Of a stretch of DNA of 35,036 nt, positions 1 to 8,362 are shown piece by piece. Every line of letters begins with the position of its first letter. The stretch's first letter is position 1. A model generated the notes under the pieces. The model did no database searches, had not been told where the DNA came from, and saw only the letters and a list, made by a program, of their open reading frames with translations. The stretch lies in the NCBI GenBank assembly GCA_001914785.1, contig MNDE01000090.1, positions 1 through 35,036 on the forward strand. Reading direction: 5' to 3'. Origin of the DNA: Acidobacteria bacterium 13_2_20CM_57_17. Its GTDB lineage: Bacteria; Acidobacteriota; Terriglobia; Acidiferrales; UBA7541. The position numbers were made by a program, and so were the translations under genes.

Positions 1-1638
1 CGCATCTGACGCCTTGGAGCCAAAGTCCGAGTTATGGGCAATATTTCTATAATGGCTCACGCCGACACGCGTCTCAACGATCAGGCTTGGGGAGAACACA
101 TGCGTATGATTAAGAGCTCCGCTCTGGACGTGTTGTTCCCCCGTGCCCTGGAAACCTCCGCCCTTGGGACCTCCGGCTAGGCCAAAGATCGGCTGATCGT
201 TGAGGCTCTGCACGGCCCGGCTAAACCTGAAAGCGAAACGGTCGTTATCCTTACGGTTGAAGTCAAATTTGGTGTCGAAGGCCGTGGTGTTTTTCAGGAA
301 GCGCGTGTTTTGTTGATAGTTGTTGCTGAGGCCTGGGTTGACCACGTTAGTGTGCGGAACGAGCGCCAGAATTTTTAGCGCCAGCGGGCTGAAGCGGCTT
401 GCAGGGATAGTATTATTGGGAAATGGTGTTCTAAAGGCGGGCGCCACAGGAATTGGTTTCCCACTGGCATCAAGCGCCAGGGTCGCGTGCGTAGCGTCGG
501 TGGTCTGGTATGGATCATAGATCGTGCTCCCACCCGCGCTGAGATTTCCGCCGCGGAAGTCATCGCGGGGTACGGCCAGAATGTCAAACTTACCGCGTGA
601 ATCGTCAATCCGCAGGATATCACCGAAAAAGAAGAGCTTGTTTCGCAAGATTGGCCCGCCCACATTGCCACCATAATAGTTGTAAGTGGTCGGCGCTTTG
701 GCTAGGGTCTGGAAGAAAGGCTTGGCTGCCAGGGCGCTTATCCGGTTGAACTCGTAAGCCGCCCCATGGTAGTCGTTTGTGCCCGACTTCAGGATGACGT
801 TGGTGACGGCGCCACCGGCGCGTCCGAACTCGGCTGTGTAATTGCTCGTGCCTACGTCAACCGTCTGAATGGCCTCTGCCGGAGGGATATAGATTTGCAG
901 CAAGCCGGTGCGCTCATTGTCATCCACGCCCTCGATCTGCAGGTTATTGAATAGGCGAGCTTGGCCATTTACTTCTGTCGACAAGCTGTCTTGCGCATTG
1001 AAGAACTCAGAATGCACTCTGTGTGCGCGAGTAGCTCCCGGCACCAGATTCAACAGATTCTGGAAATTGCGGTTATTTCCCAGGGGGAGATCGACCACTT
1101 GCTTGCTTTCAATCTTGGCGCCGACATCGGCTCGGTCCGTTTGGAGTATCGGAGTTTCGGCATTCACTACTACACTCTCGGTTATGGCTCCCGGCTCAAG
1201 CGTAAGGTTCACGCGCGTGTCTGTGTTCACAACTACATCCACTGCGGATCGCACTACTTTCTTGAATCCTTGTTTCTCGGTAGCGACTTCATATTGACCT
1301 GGGGGAAGATCGGCAAATGCATAATTCCCGCTATCATTAGTCGTCGTGCTACGGCTAAGACCCGTCTTCGTTTCTGTAGCGGTGACCTTTGCCTCCGCCA
1401 CCGCCGCGCCCGAGGAGTCCGTCACCGTGCCAAGCAGTGTTGCGTTGACCGCCTGACCCATGACTGGCGCAGAAATCCCTGCGAGTAATGCCCCGAGCAG
1501 TACAACAGCGCCAACTTGCCACAATCTAAACAGACCGCGTGTGGCCGGCGCTGCAAATTCCTCGGTACGGATCGCAAGAGATCTATTCTGGCTGCGAATC
1601 CGGGAGAAAGACGAAGACAATTTAACCAGCTTTTTCAT
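1..1638 (-). CDS. TonB-dependent receptor, Oar-like, N-terminal part (runs off left edge)
   Basis: The reading frame is open for 546 codons from an ATG at 1638 to the window edge without a stop, so the C-terminal barrel lies outside. A basic N-terminal stretch of about 40 residues precedes a hydrophobic export signal (about 40-61, ending APVMGQ). A carboxypeptidase-regulatory-like beta-sandwich follows (about 63-150; GTVTDSSGAAV, SGNYAFADLPPGQYEV). Next comes a plug domain (about 155-290; DLPLGNNRNFQNLL, VNGQARLFNNLQIEGVD, YTAEFGRAGGAVTN) and then the first barrel strands. GGGGTGAGG lies just upstream of the ATG. Such receptors sit in the outer membrane and take up large or scarce substrates, often glycans in Acidobacteriota. 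The substrate cannot be read here. The divergent LacI-type gene suggests a sugar-linked role (inference). Confidence 0.9.
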   Translation of the reverse strand, partial: MKKLVKLSSSFSRIRSQNRSLAIRTEEFAAPATRGLFRLWQVGAVVLLGALLAGISAPVMGQAVNATLLGTVTDSSGAAVAEAKVTATETKTGLSRSTTTNDSGNYAFADLPPGQYEVATEKQGFKKVVRSAVDVVVNTDTRVNLTLEPGAITESVVVNAETPILQTDRADVGAKIESKQVVDLPLGNNRNFQNLLNLVPGATRAHRVHSEFFNAQDSLSTEVNGQARLFNNLQIEGVDDNERTGLLQIYIPPAEAIQTVDVGTSNYTAEFGRAGGAVTNVILKSGTNDYHGAAYEFNRISALAAKPFFQTLAKAPTTYNYYGGNVGGPILRNKLFFFGDILRIDDSRGKFDILAVPRDDFRGGNLSAGGSTIYDPYQTTDATHATLALDASGKPIPVAPAFRTPFPNNTIPASRFSPLALKILALVPHTNVVNPGLSNNYQQNTRFLKNTTAFDTKFDFNRKDNDRFAFRFSRAVQSLNDQPIFGLAGGPKGGGFQGTGEQHVQSGALNHTHVFSPSLIVETRVGVSHYRNIAHNSDFGSKASDA

Positions 1639-1695
1639 GACCTCACCCCAATTCGAAAGACTCCATCCCGGGTATAAAAAAACCACGACAACGCT

Positions 1696-1709
1696 TGGAA
1701 CTGGTTCCA
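1696..1709. promoter_or_regulatory. Palindromic putative LacI-family operator
   Basis: TGGAAC-TG-GTTCCA is a perfect inverted repeat with 6-bp arms and a 2-bp centre. It lies in the 278-bp divergent gap, 58-71 bp before the receptor start and over 200 bp before the LacI-type gene. LacI-family operators are typically 14-20 bp palindromes with a central CG; here the centre is TG/CA, so the match is partial. A weak -10-like TATACC for the receptor (1671-1676 on the minus strand) would place the palindrome over its -35 region, which suits repression. Binding is inferred. Confidence 0.5.
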
Positions 1710-1916
1710 CACCCTAACTGACCGAAAACGCCATGTCAAGCCCGATTCTCACGAAACCAATATCTTGCATCGGTTTTCTTGCTTCTTCCCAACTGTCCAG
1801 ATTCGCCAGCCGCAGGGATACTATTGTCGGTTTGGTGTGCTAAACTTACCGCGCTGAAAGGGTCCCGATCCCTCGCCGAACCGATTAAGGCTCGGAAGCA
1901 GGGAGAGGCCTCACTT

Positions 1917-2957
1917 ATGGAAGCAGTTCCAAGGAAAACGACGATTCGCGAGGTTGCTCGGGCCGCTTCCGTCGGCATAGGAACGATTTCACGCGTGCTG
2001 AATTCCAGCTCGCAAGTGAGCCGGGAAACACGCGCGCGAGTATTGGAGGCCATCCGGCGCCTGGGGTTCCGCCCCAACGCGCAGGCCCGCCGGATTCTTA
2101 AGCGACGCGCGGAAATGGTCTGCTTCCTGCTGAGCAACCGCGATTTCCTCCATCCTTTTCATGCGCGCATTCTGCAAGGCGTCGAATCGTACGCCAGCGG
2201 CTTGAAGCAGCACGTTCTATTCGCCGCGCTGCATTACTCCCCCAGGACGCCTCCCGATGGGATTGACCTCCCGCCCGTTCTTCAGGAGCACGGCTTGATT
2301 GACGGACTCATTCTGGCAGGTACCATTTATCCGAATCTTCTCCGGAGGATCGAATCCATCCATATGCCCTTCGTGGCCTTCAGTAATAACGTGGTTGGAA
2401 TCGGCGACGAGGAGCAATTCGACCAGGTAGGCTTCGATGATTTCAATGGGACGCTTCATGCCACGCGGCACGTGATCGGCAAAGGCCATCGCCACATTGT
2501 TTTCGCCGCGGATGTCTCCTACCCATGGCTTCGCCGGCGATTCGAAGGCTACCGGCAAGCGATGCGCGAAAACAAACTAAAACATGTCTTGATCACCTCC
2601 CGAAATCCTCAGAGCTTCGTCGACTTCGGTCAAAAGAGCGCTGGGCGAATCCTGTCGCGCCAGCCGCGGGCTACCGCCGCTGTTGCCGGCAACGATGAAA
2701 TTGCCTATGGGCTTTGGCGGTCACTGCGCCGGCAAGGAGTGAAAGTGCCGGACGATATCAGCCTGGTGGGCTTCGACGACCGCGAAGAAGCCGTCTTGAT
2801 GGACCCGCCGCTTTCGACTGTCCGCGTCGATAAAGAAGAGATCGGGGAAACCTGCATGAAGATGCTTCTCGAACGGCTACATCATCCGCGAATGACCTTC
2901 AGCCAGCGCATCCTGCCCACGGAATTCGTGATTCGTGGAACCGTTCGCCAAGTGTGA
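1917..2957 (+). CDS. LacI-family transcriptional regulator
   Basis: The product has 346 residues, the usual LacI-family length. An N-terminal helix-turn-helix (about 8-30; TIREVARAASVGIGTISRVL) is followed by the hinge helix region (GFRPNAQARRI) and a periplasmic-binding-protein-like effector domain (about 65-340). The effector domain has the usual late motifs GNDEIAYG and ISLVGFDDREE. I chose the ATG at 1917 because GGGAGAGG sits 8 bp before it; an in-frame start at 1779 would add 46 unrelated residues and has no such site. The gene diverges from the TonB-dependent receptor and probably controls it in response to a sugar. The ligand is unknown. It ends 43 bp from the convergent EF-G-like gene, with no obvious terminator between them. 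Confidence 0.9.
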   Translation: MEAVPRKTTIREVARAASVGIGTISRVLNSSSQVSRETRARVLEAIRRLGFRPNAQARRILKRRAEMVCFLLSNRDFLHPFHARILQGVESYASGLKQHVLFAALHYSPRTPPDGIDLPPVLQEHGLIDGLILAGTIYPNLLRRIESIHMPFVAFSNNVVGIGDEEQFDQVGFDDFNGTLHATRHVIGKGHRHIVFAADVSYPWLRRRFEGYRQAMRENKLKHVLITSRNPQSFVDFGQKSAGRILSRQPRATAAVAGNDEIAYGLWRSLRRQGVKVPDDISLVGFDDREEAVLMDPPLSTVRVDKEEIGETCMKMLLERLHHPRMTFSQRILPTEFVIRGTVRQV

Positions 2958-3000
2958 GAATGCAGCGCTCCATGCGAAGCCTGCCGAACGGCGAATAGAA

Positions 3001-5142
3001 TTACGCTTCTTCTTCCACCAGTTGTTCGCCGTGCGCGGCTTTATGGGCGGCGATCACTTTTTCCGCCAGCTCGTTGGGCACGTAGTCGTAGTGCGAAAAC
3101 TCCATCGAATACGTCGCCCGCCCTTGCGTTTTGGACGTGAGGTCCGTCGCGTAGCTCAGCATTTCGGCCAGCGGAACCTGCGCCTTGATGATCACGTTGT
3201 GGCCGCGCGCTTCGCTTCCGGAGATGCGGCCGCGTCGAGAGCTAAGGTCGCCCATCAGATCGCCCGAATATTGATCGGGCGCGTAAACTTCCACGTGCAT
3301 GATCGGCTCGAGCAGCGCCGGGCGCGCCTGCTTCATCGCTTCCTTGAAGGCCAGCGAACCCGCAATTTTGAACGCCATATCCGAGGAATCGACATCGTGA
3401 TACTTGCCGTCGTAAAGGATGGCGCGGAAGTCCACCACGGGAAATCCCGCCAGGTACCCGCGCGCAGCAGCATCGCGGATGCCCTTCTCGACGGAAGGAA
3501 TCCAGTTCTTGGGGATGGCGCCGCCAAATACATCGTCGACGAACTCCACGCCCTTGCCGCGCTCGACGGGCTCCATCTTGATGCGGCACACGCCAAACTG
3601 TCCATGCCCGCCGGACTGTTTCTTGTGCTTGCCTTCGACGTCGGCTTTGCCGCGGATGGTTTCGCGGTATGGAACTTTGGGAGGCTTCAGAGTGAGGTCG
3701 ACGTGGTAGCGCTTATGTAGCTTGGCGACAACCACTTCGATGTGCTGCTGCCCGGAACCCGCCAGCAGGAATTCTTTCGTTTGCGGATCGCGTGAAAAAC
3801 GCAGCGCGGCGTCTTCCTCGAGGATTTTATGAATCGAGACACCGATCTTGTCTTCATCGGCGCGCGTTTTCGGCTCGATGGCGAACGTGATGGAAGGTTC
3901 AGGAAGCTGCGCCGGTGAATAATAAATGGGCGAAGCTTTGTCGCCGAGTGTTTCGCCGGTAGTGGTTTCCTTCAGTTTGGCGATGGCTCCGATGTCCCCG
4001 GCGTGAAGTTCGCCGACTTCCGTGAGCTGCTTTCCCTGAACGACCTGGATATGCTGGAACCGTTCCGGCAGGTTGCGATTGTAATTGTTGAGCGTGGCGT
4101 CGTTTTTCAGCACGCCGCTCTTCACCTTGAAATAGTTGATGCGGCCCGCGAAGGGGTCTGCCAGCGTCTTGAAAACAAAGAGCGACAGCGGCTGACTGTC
4201 GTCGTATTTGCGTTCAACGCGGTCGCCTTTCCCGCCGACATCCTTGAAGCCGACCTGGGCGTGCTCATCAGGGTGCGGGAACGCATCCGCGAGAAAAGTG
4301 AGCAAGCTGGCTGTGCCGATATTGTGGGCCGCGGAAGTCATCAGCACCGGGAAAATTTTCTCGGCCACGATGGCTTTGCGAACCGCCGGAATAAGATCAT
4401 GGATGGGAATCGTGCCTTCGCGGAAAAACTCCTCCATCATTTCGTCGTCGCCTTCAGCGATCATTTCAACGAGGTTCTCGTGTGCTTCCTTGGCTTCGTC
4501 GGCGAGCGCGGCGGGGATTTCCTCGATGGACGGCTTGCCGTCGCCATCGGGTTTGTAGATGTGCGCTTTCATCGCGACCAGATCGATAACGCCGCGGAAA
4601 CCTCTTTCCGTCCCGATCGGCAACTGCAGCGAGACCACGTTGCGCCCGAAAACTTCCTGGAGCGATTCCATCGAACGTTCAAAACTGGACAGTTCGCGGT
4701 CCATCCAGGTCAGCACAAAAGCGCGTGGAATGTCGTACTCGGTGCAATAGTCCCAAACCTTTTCCGTAGTTACTTGCACGCCGACGTGGGCGTCAACCGC
4801 GATGAGCGCGGCGTCCGCGGCAATGAGCGAGGCTTTCGTTTCCGTAATGAAGGTGGAGTAACCGGGAAGATCGATGAAATTGATTTTGACTTTGTCCGAA
4901 GAACCCGATGGTCCGGTCGGAGTAGGAGGCCATTCCGCAAAAGCCAGCCCCGTTTGAATGGAAATTTTTCGCGCGATTTCTTCTTCGTCCCAGTCCGTGG
5001 TGGTGCTGCCTTCCGCAACTTTTCCCCACCGCGGCGTCATTCCCGCGGTGAAGAGTAACGACGACACCAGTTGCGTCTTGCCGGTGCCGCCGTGGCCTAC
5101 AATGCCGACGTTTCGTATGTCCTTTGTAAGATAGCTCTTCAT
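3001..5142 (-). CDS. fusA: Elongation factor G-like translational GTPase (EF-G2 type)
   Basis: The product has 713 residues with all five EF-G domains. The G domain has P-loop GHGGTGKT (about 16-23), a switch-like TTDWDEEEIARKISI and DLPG at G3. Domain II runs about 300-390 and domain III has GSGQQHIEVV. Domain IV contains KHKKQSGGHGQFG, and domain V contains LEPIMHVEVYAPDQYSGDLMGDL. GGAGG sits just before the ATG at 5142; an in-frame extension to 5316 is low-complexity and unlikely. The P-loop (GHGGTGK rather than AHIDAGK) marks the EF-G-like paralogue group rather than the str-operon fusA, and no rpsL/rpsG/tuf neighbours are present. The G4 motif reads TWMD where NKMD or NRxD is expected. 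Whether this protein translocates, acts in stress or helps ribosome recycling cannot be told. The symbol is only a family label. Confidence 0.88.
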   Translation of the reverse strand: MKSYLTKDIRNVGIVGHGGTGKTQLVSSLLFTAGMTPRWGKVAEGSTTTDWDEEEIARKISIQTGLAFAEWPPTPTGPSGSSDKVKINFIDLPGYSTFITETKASLIAADAALIAVDAHVGVQVTTEKVWDYCTEYDIPRAFVLTWMDRELSSFERSMESLQEVFGRNVVSLQLPIGTERGFRGVIDLVAMKAHIYKPDGDGKPSIEEIPAALADEAKEAHENLVEMIAEGDDEMMEEFFREGTIPIHDLIPAVRKAIVAEKIFPVLMTSAAHNIGTASLLTFLADAFPHPDEHAQVGFKDVGGKGDRVERKYDDSQPLSLFVFKTLADPFAGRINYFKVKSGVLKNDATLNNYNRNLPERFQHIQVVQGKQLTEVGELHAGDIGAIAKLKETTTGETLGDKASPIYYSPAQLPEPSITFAIEPKTRADEDKIGVSIHKILEEDAALRFSRDPQTKEFLLAGSGQQHIEVVVAKLHKRYHVDLTLKPPKVPYRETIRGKADVEGKHKKQSGGHGQFGVCRIKMEPVERGKGVEFVDDVFGGAIPKNWIPSVEKGIRDAAARGYLAGFPVVDFRAILYDGKYHDVDSSDMAFKIAGSLAFKEAMKQARPALLEPIMHVEVYAPDQYSGDLMGDLSSRRGRISGSEARGHNVIIKAQVPLAEMLSYATDLTSKTQGRATYSMEFSHYDYVPNELAEKVIAAHKAAHGEQLVEEEA

Positions 5143-5656
5143 GCAAACCTCCAGAAGGCGAGGTCCGGGCGGACGATTTCCGGCGCGGGCCTGCGCCTGG
5201 CAAGTTGGAACTGAGGGAGGAGCACGTGGCCGCTGCACCTGGGTCCCCGTGGGGCGGGGGCGAAGGTGTGACGAACAATCCCTGCTCCGATCTCCTGACG
5301 ACGCGGATGCTAGCACAGCGAAAGGAATGGAGCAACGCGCCGACGAGAGATTTCATCCACACAAGTGAGCGCCAGTTCGAAGAAAGGCGCTCCAAGGACA
5401 GGAAAAAAATACCAGGACTAGTACCCGCCCTCTTGAAAATATAGTTCATGACCCCGCTCTTGTTTCTTCACAACAGAGGACTTAACGACGAGCGGGTTTT
5501 CAGGTGCTCGGCGCTTCGATTGCTTATAACCAAAAGGGGCTGTTGCGTCAGTGCACGAGAACATGAACAGGCGCAAGATTTTGGCGGGCCGGCCGGGCTG
5601 CGGTGATTGCTTCGCACCGGTCGAACCACCAGAGCACAAGATCGAGGAGAAAAACT
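5143..5656. other. Divergent intergenic region, no gene seen
   Basis: These 514 bases separate the EF-G-like gene from the coiled-coil gene. Short open frames on both strands lack credible start sites. A weak minus-strand promoter-like pair for the EF-G-like gene is TTGCTC (5330-5335) and TAGCAT (5307-5312), 17 bp apart. An inverted repeat CCCGCTC (5453-5459) / GAGCGGG (5490-5496) with a 30-base loop is followed by TTTT. Neither is strong. Confidence 0.4.
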
Positions 5657-6562
5657 ATGGCGGAACAATTCGAAGAAAGTGAAAGCAGGAAAGAGACGGG
5701 ACTTGCAGCCTTCGGTGCCAATCGCTGGCTTCTAGTGGCTGTCATTGCGCTGATTGCTGTCGCTGGGATAGCTCTTGGTTACGGCTACCGTCAGCAAATT
5801 CTGGCTGGTCATTTGGCCGCGCAACAGTCCATGGCGAACGCCACGATCAGCGAGATACAGGGTCAGTTGAATTCGGTTACAGCGAAGTTGAATGACGTGA
5901 CCGCCGCGCAGCAGGCCACGGAGCAAGCCAAGGCGCACGCGGCAGCAAAGGCCGCCTCCGGTAAGAAGGGCCCTGCGGAAAGCAAACGTCTGAAAGAGCT
6001 CCAGGCGCGCATCGACGATCAGCAGAAGGAGTTGAAAGAGACACAGGATCTGGTGGCTAAGAACCGCGCGGACCTGGAAGGAACCCTCAGTTCAACGAAG
6101 GATGAATTGAACGGTTCCATCGCCAAGACTCATGAGGAACTGGTCGTGTTGCAGAAGCGCGGCGAGCGGAACTATTTCGAATTTGACCTCGCGAAGTCCA
6201 AGCAGTTCCAGCGCTTCGGGCCTCTCACGGTGTCTTTACGCAGGACCGATGCCAAGCACATGAATTACGACTTGTCGATGGTCGTTGACGACAATCAACT
6301 CAGCAAGAGAAGAGTGAATCTCTTCGAGCCGATCTGGATTCACACTGAGAATGAATCTCAGCCCGTGCAGATAGTAGTGAACAAGATCAGCAAGAACTCC
6401 GTTCATGGGTACATCAGCGCTCCGAAGTACAGGCCTTCGGAATTGGCCGCGAGCGACACGTCTGCAGCCACGATCAGGCCGGTGGCGGAGCACCCCCCGC
6501 AGGCGCCGCCGGACCAGAATCCGGAGATTCCCAAGCAGCCGGAACCACAACAACCCAAATAG
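5657..6562 (+). CDS. Membrane-anchored coiled-coil protein of unknown function
   Basis: I do not recognise a named family. The 301-residue product has a short polar N-terminus, one membrane helix (about 24-43; WLLVAVIALIAVAGIALGYGY) and a long Ala/Gln/Lys/Glu-rich heptad-like region (about 55-185) likely to form a coiled coil. A mixed segment of about 80 residues follows that looks like a small beta domain (YFEFDLAKSKQFQRFGPLTV onward). The tail is Pro/Gln-rich (about 270-301). The ATG at 5657 is preceded by GAGGAG 7 bp away; the longer in-frame start at 5603 lacks this. The C-terminal part is probably outside the cytoplasm (inference from topology). The gene stands alone and ends in a strong terminator, so it is a single-gene transcription unit. 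Confidence 0.75.
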   Translation: MAEQFEESESRKETGLAAFGANRWLLVAVIALIAVAGIALGYGYRQQILAGHLAAQQSMANATISEIQGQLNSVTAKLNDVTAAQQATEQAKAHAAAKAASGKKGPAESKRLKELQARIDDQQKELKETQDLVAKNRADLEGTLSSTKDELNGSIAKTHEELVVLQKRGERNYFEFDLAKSKQFQRFGPLTVSLRRTDAKHMNYDLSMVVDDNQLSKRRVNLFEPIWIHTENESQPVQIVVNKISKNSVHGYISAPKYRPSELAASDTSAATIRPVAEHPPQAPPDQNPEIPKQPEPQQPK

Positions 6563-6582
6563 CAGATGGCGCAGCGAATCCG

Positions 6583-6615
6583 GCAGGGCGCCCACGATGG
6601 GCGCCCTGCTTTTTT
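6583..6615 (+). terminator. Rho-independent terminator
   Basis: A perfect 12-bp GC-rich stem (GCAGGGCGCCCA / TGGGCGCCCTGC) with a CGA loop is followed by six T residues. It starts 20 bp after the stop of the coiled-coil gene. The T run serves only the plus strand. Confidence 0.93.
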
Positions 6616-6657
6616 ATTGCTATTTGGAGAATACGCTTTCGTCCAAGCTCTAAATCT

Positions 6658-7992
6658 TCACCGGGCCGGTTCGAGAGCAGCCTTCAGCGAAGTCTTACTT
6701 GATTTGAGGATTTCCAGAGTGCGGCGCCAGTCGGCGTGCCCGGGGAATTTCAGCAATATGATGTGCGGCCCTGCGGGAAGCTTCAGCATCGCGGGAGCGT
6801 TTCCCAAAAATTTGTCGTCCACAAAGATTTCAGCTCCGTCCGGCTCCGAAGACACCGAAACAGTTCCAACGGCATCCGCAACAGATGGAGAAGAAGTTTT
6901 CAATGCTTCGGAAGATTCAGCATTGTCGGTCGGGACTGGTTGTCTAACGGCCTGGGCAGCGCCGTGGTTCCCCAGTGCCACGTTGGGATAAAAGCGGTGG
7001 AGAACCTCGAGAAGGTCCGTGGCACTGAGCGCGAAACTGATGCCCGTTACACCTTTCTTGACGAGTTTTTGCGTGTTGATGCCGATCACCTCGCCGCGCG
7101 CGTTGAGCAGCGGACCGCCGCTGTTGCCGGGATTGATGGTTGTGTCCGTTTGAATCCAGGTGCCCGGCCCGGCATCGGGAAATTTTCCCACGGCGCTGAC
7201 GATCCCCTTCGTGACGCTGAACAGCATGGCGTCGCCCGGATTCCCGATCGCCAGGACGTTTTCCCCTTGTCGTACTCCACTCGCGTCCATCAGGATGAGA
7301 TGGGGAAAATCGTGCTCGCCGGATGGAACTTCCACTTTCGCAAGCGCAATATCAAGGTCCGCATCAACGTGAACGACTCTAGCCTCCAGTTGCCGGCCGC
7401 TCGAAAGAACAGTGTTCAGAGTTTCTTCCCCCCGAGCCACATGCGCGTTCGTAACAATGATTCCCGTACCGGTGACGAAGAATCCTGATCCGGCTTTGTC
7501 CAATCCTCTCAGATAAACGACCGCGGGCTTAGCTTGGCGCACAAGCTCTTCGAGCGAAAGCTCAGGCTTAAGTCCGGCGCTGGCGTCGGAAACTCTCGCC
7601 GCGATTTCGCCCGTAAACGTTTCGGATATCGGCTGCAGGTCCACATGAAAATGGTCGGACTTGAAGAGCCAGTACTCGCCGCGGTTGCGCCCGTTGAGCG
7701 AAATCCAGTTCATCGGGCCTTCCGTCAACTTAATTTCCTTGCTGGCGTAGCCCGCAAGGCTGATGCGTGCCACCAGTGGATGCTCAAGCCGCGAACCCAT
7801 GGAAGTCCTGGTTTTGTGAAAGTAGCCTCCGGGAAAATCCCTTTCCAACGGTGTGACGCCCGCCGCGACGCCATCAAGCTCCACTGTTGCTCCCGCCGGT
7901 GTACTGCTAATTTGTAGTTTGTCGCCGAGAGCGCGCGGCGGACACAAGAAAAGCAAAGCAGCGCAAAGCATGAGTTCCGAGCGGGAAGCCAT
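6658..7992 (-). CDS. Secreted trypsin-like serine protease with flanking PEGA domains
   Basis: The product has 444 residues. A signal peptide (about 1-23; LMLCAALLFLCPPRALG) is followed by an N-terminal PEGA domain (LQISSTPAGATVELDGVAAG, about 26-95). The HtrA-like protease domain runs about 145-325, with the catalytic triad His184 (TNAHV), Asp214 (DADLDIAL) and Ser291 (GNSGGPL). After a linker comes a second PEGA domain (VSVSSEPDGAEIFVDDKFLG, about 378-440). There is no PDZ domain. I chose the ATG at 7992 because it begins a standard signal peptide; another start 45 bp upstream would add a Ser-rich stretch. The triad is complete, so the enzyme is probably active in the periplasm or at the cell surface. 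PEGA repeats are thought to mediate surface or glycan contacts. The substrate is unknown. Confidence 0.88.
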   Translation of the reverse strand: MASRSELMLCAALLFLCPPRALGDKLQISSTPAGATVELDGVAAGVTPLERDFPGGYFHKTRTSMGSRLEHPLVARISLAGYASKEIKLTEGPMNWISLNGRNRGEYWLFKSDHFHVDLQPISETFTGEIAARVSDASAGLKPELSLEELVRQAKPAVVYLRGLDKAGSGFFVTGTGIIVTNAHVARGEETLNTVLSSGRQLEARVVHVDADLDIALAKVEVPSGEHDFPHLILMDASGVRQGENVLAIGNPGDAMLFSVTKGIVSAVGKFPDAGPGTWIQTDTTINPGNSGGPLLNARGEVIGINTQKLVKKGVTGISFALSATDLLEVLHRFYPNVALGNHGAAQAVRQPVPTDNAESSEALKTSSPSVADAVGTVSVSSEPDGAEIFVDDKFLGNAPAMLKLPAGPHIILLKFPGHADWRRTLEILKSSKTSLKAALEPAR

Positions 7993-8084
7993 GAGAGGAC
8001 CTCGCAGTGAGGATGAACCCGACCATGAACTTACCACAGAGTGACGTATCTCTGGATAAAAATCTCCCCTATTAGGGCCCTGCG

Positions 8085-8279
8085 TCAGGCCTTCTTCTTG
8101 TAACCGTCGCAGCCGAGGACCGGCAAGCGGGGATACTTGGGAAACCGTGGATCAGTTAGAGACAAATTGCAAAGAATGAAGACAGAGCCACGCGCCGACT
8201 CAACCTCGCGCGCATGAACACAATCGCCGCAGAGTCCGGCACTGAGTAACTCGCGCGACTTTTGCTTCGGATCAGGCAC
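8085..8279 (-). CDS. Small Cys-rich conserved-type protein (64 aa)
   Basis: The frame encodes 64 residues from a GTG at 8279. Four cysteines are arranged as CGDC-x17-C-x19-C, with a striking run SLTDPRFPKYPRLPVLGC near the end, consistent with a small zinc-binding knuckle or ribbon. I recall similar short proteins in Acidobacteriota and Deltaproteobacteria but can give no function. The conserved-looking Pro-rich core and Cys spacing argue that it is real despite its length and the weak ribosome-binding site. It lies between the PEGA protease gene and the divergent barrel-like gene, and may be transcribed with the protease. Confidence 0.65.
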   Translation of the reverse strand: MPDPKQKSRELLSAGLCGDCVHAREVESARGSVFILCNLSLTDPRFPKYPRLPVLGCDGYKKKA

Positions 8280-8362
8280 AGGAACTAAGGATAGCGCAGT
8301 GCGTTCGCGCCGCGATTGCTAGAATGAATCGTCGCTCGGTCGTGCCGTACAAGGATTAGCGG

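Noticed and set aside
2935..5058. Long plus-strand open frames opposite the EF-G-like gene (261 and 351 codons)
   Set aside because: They have His/Arg/Phe-rich shadow composition and overlap a complete, well-matched EF-G gene on the other strand.
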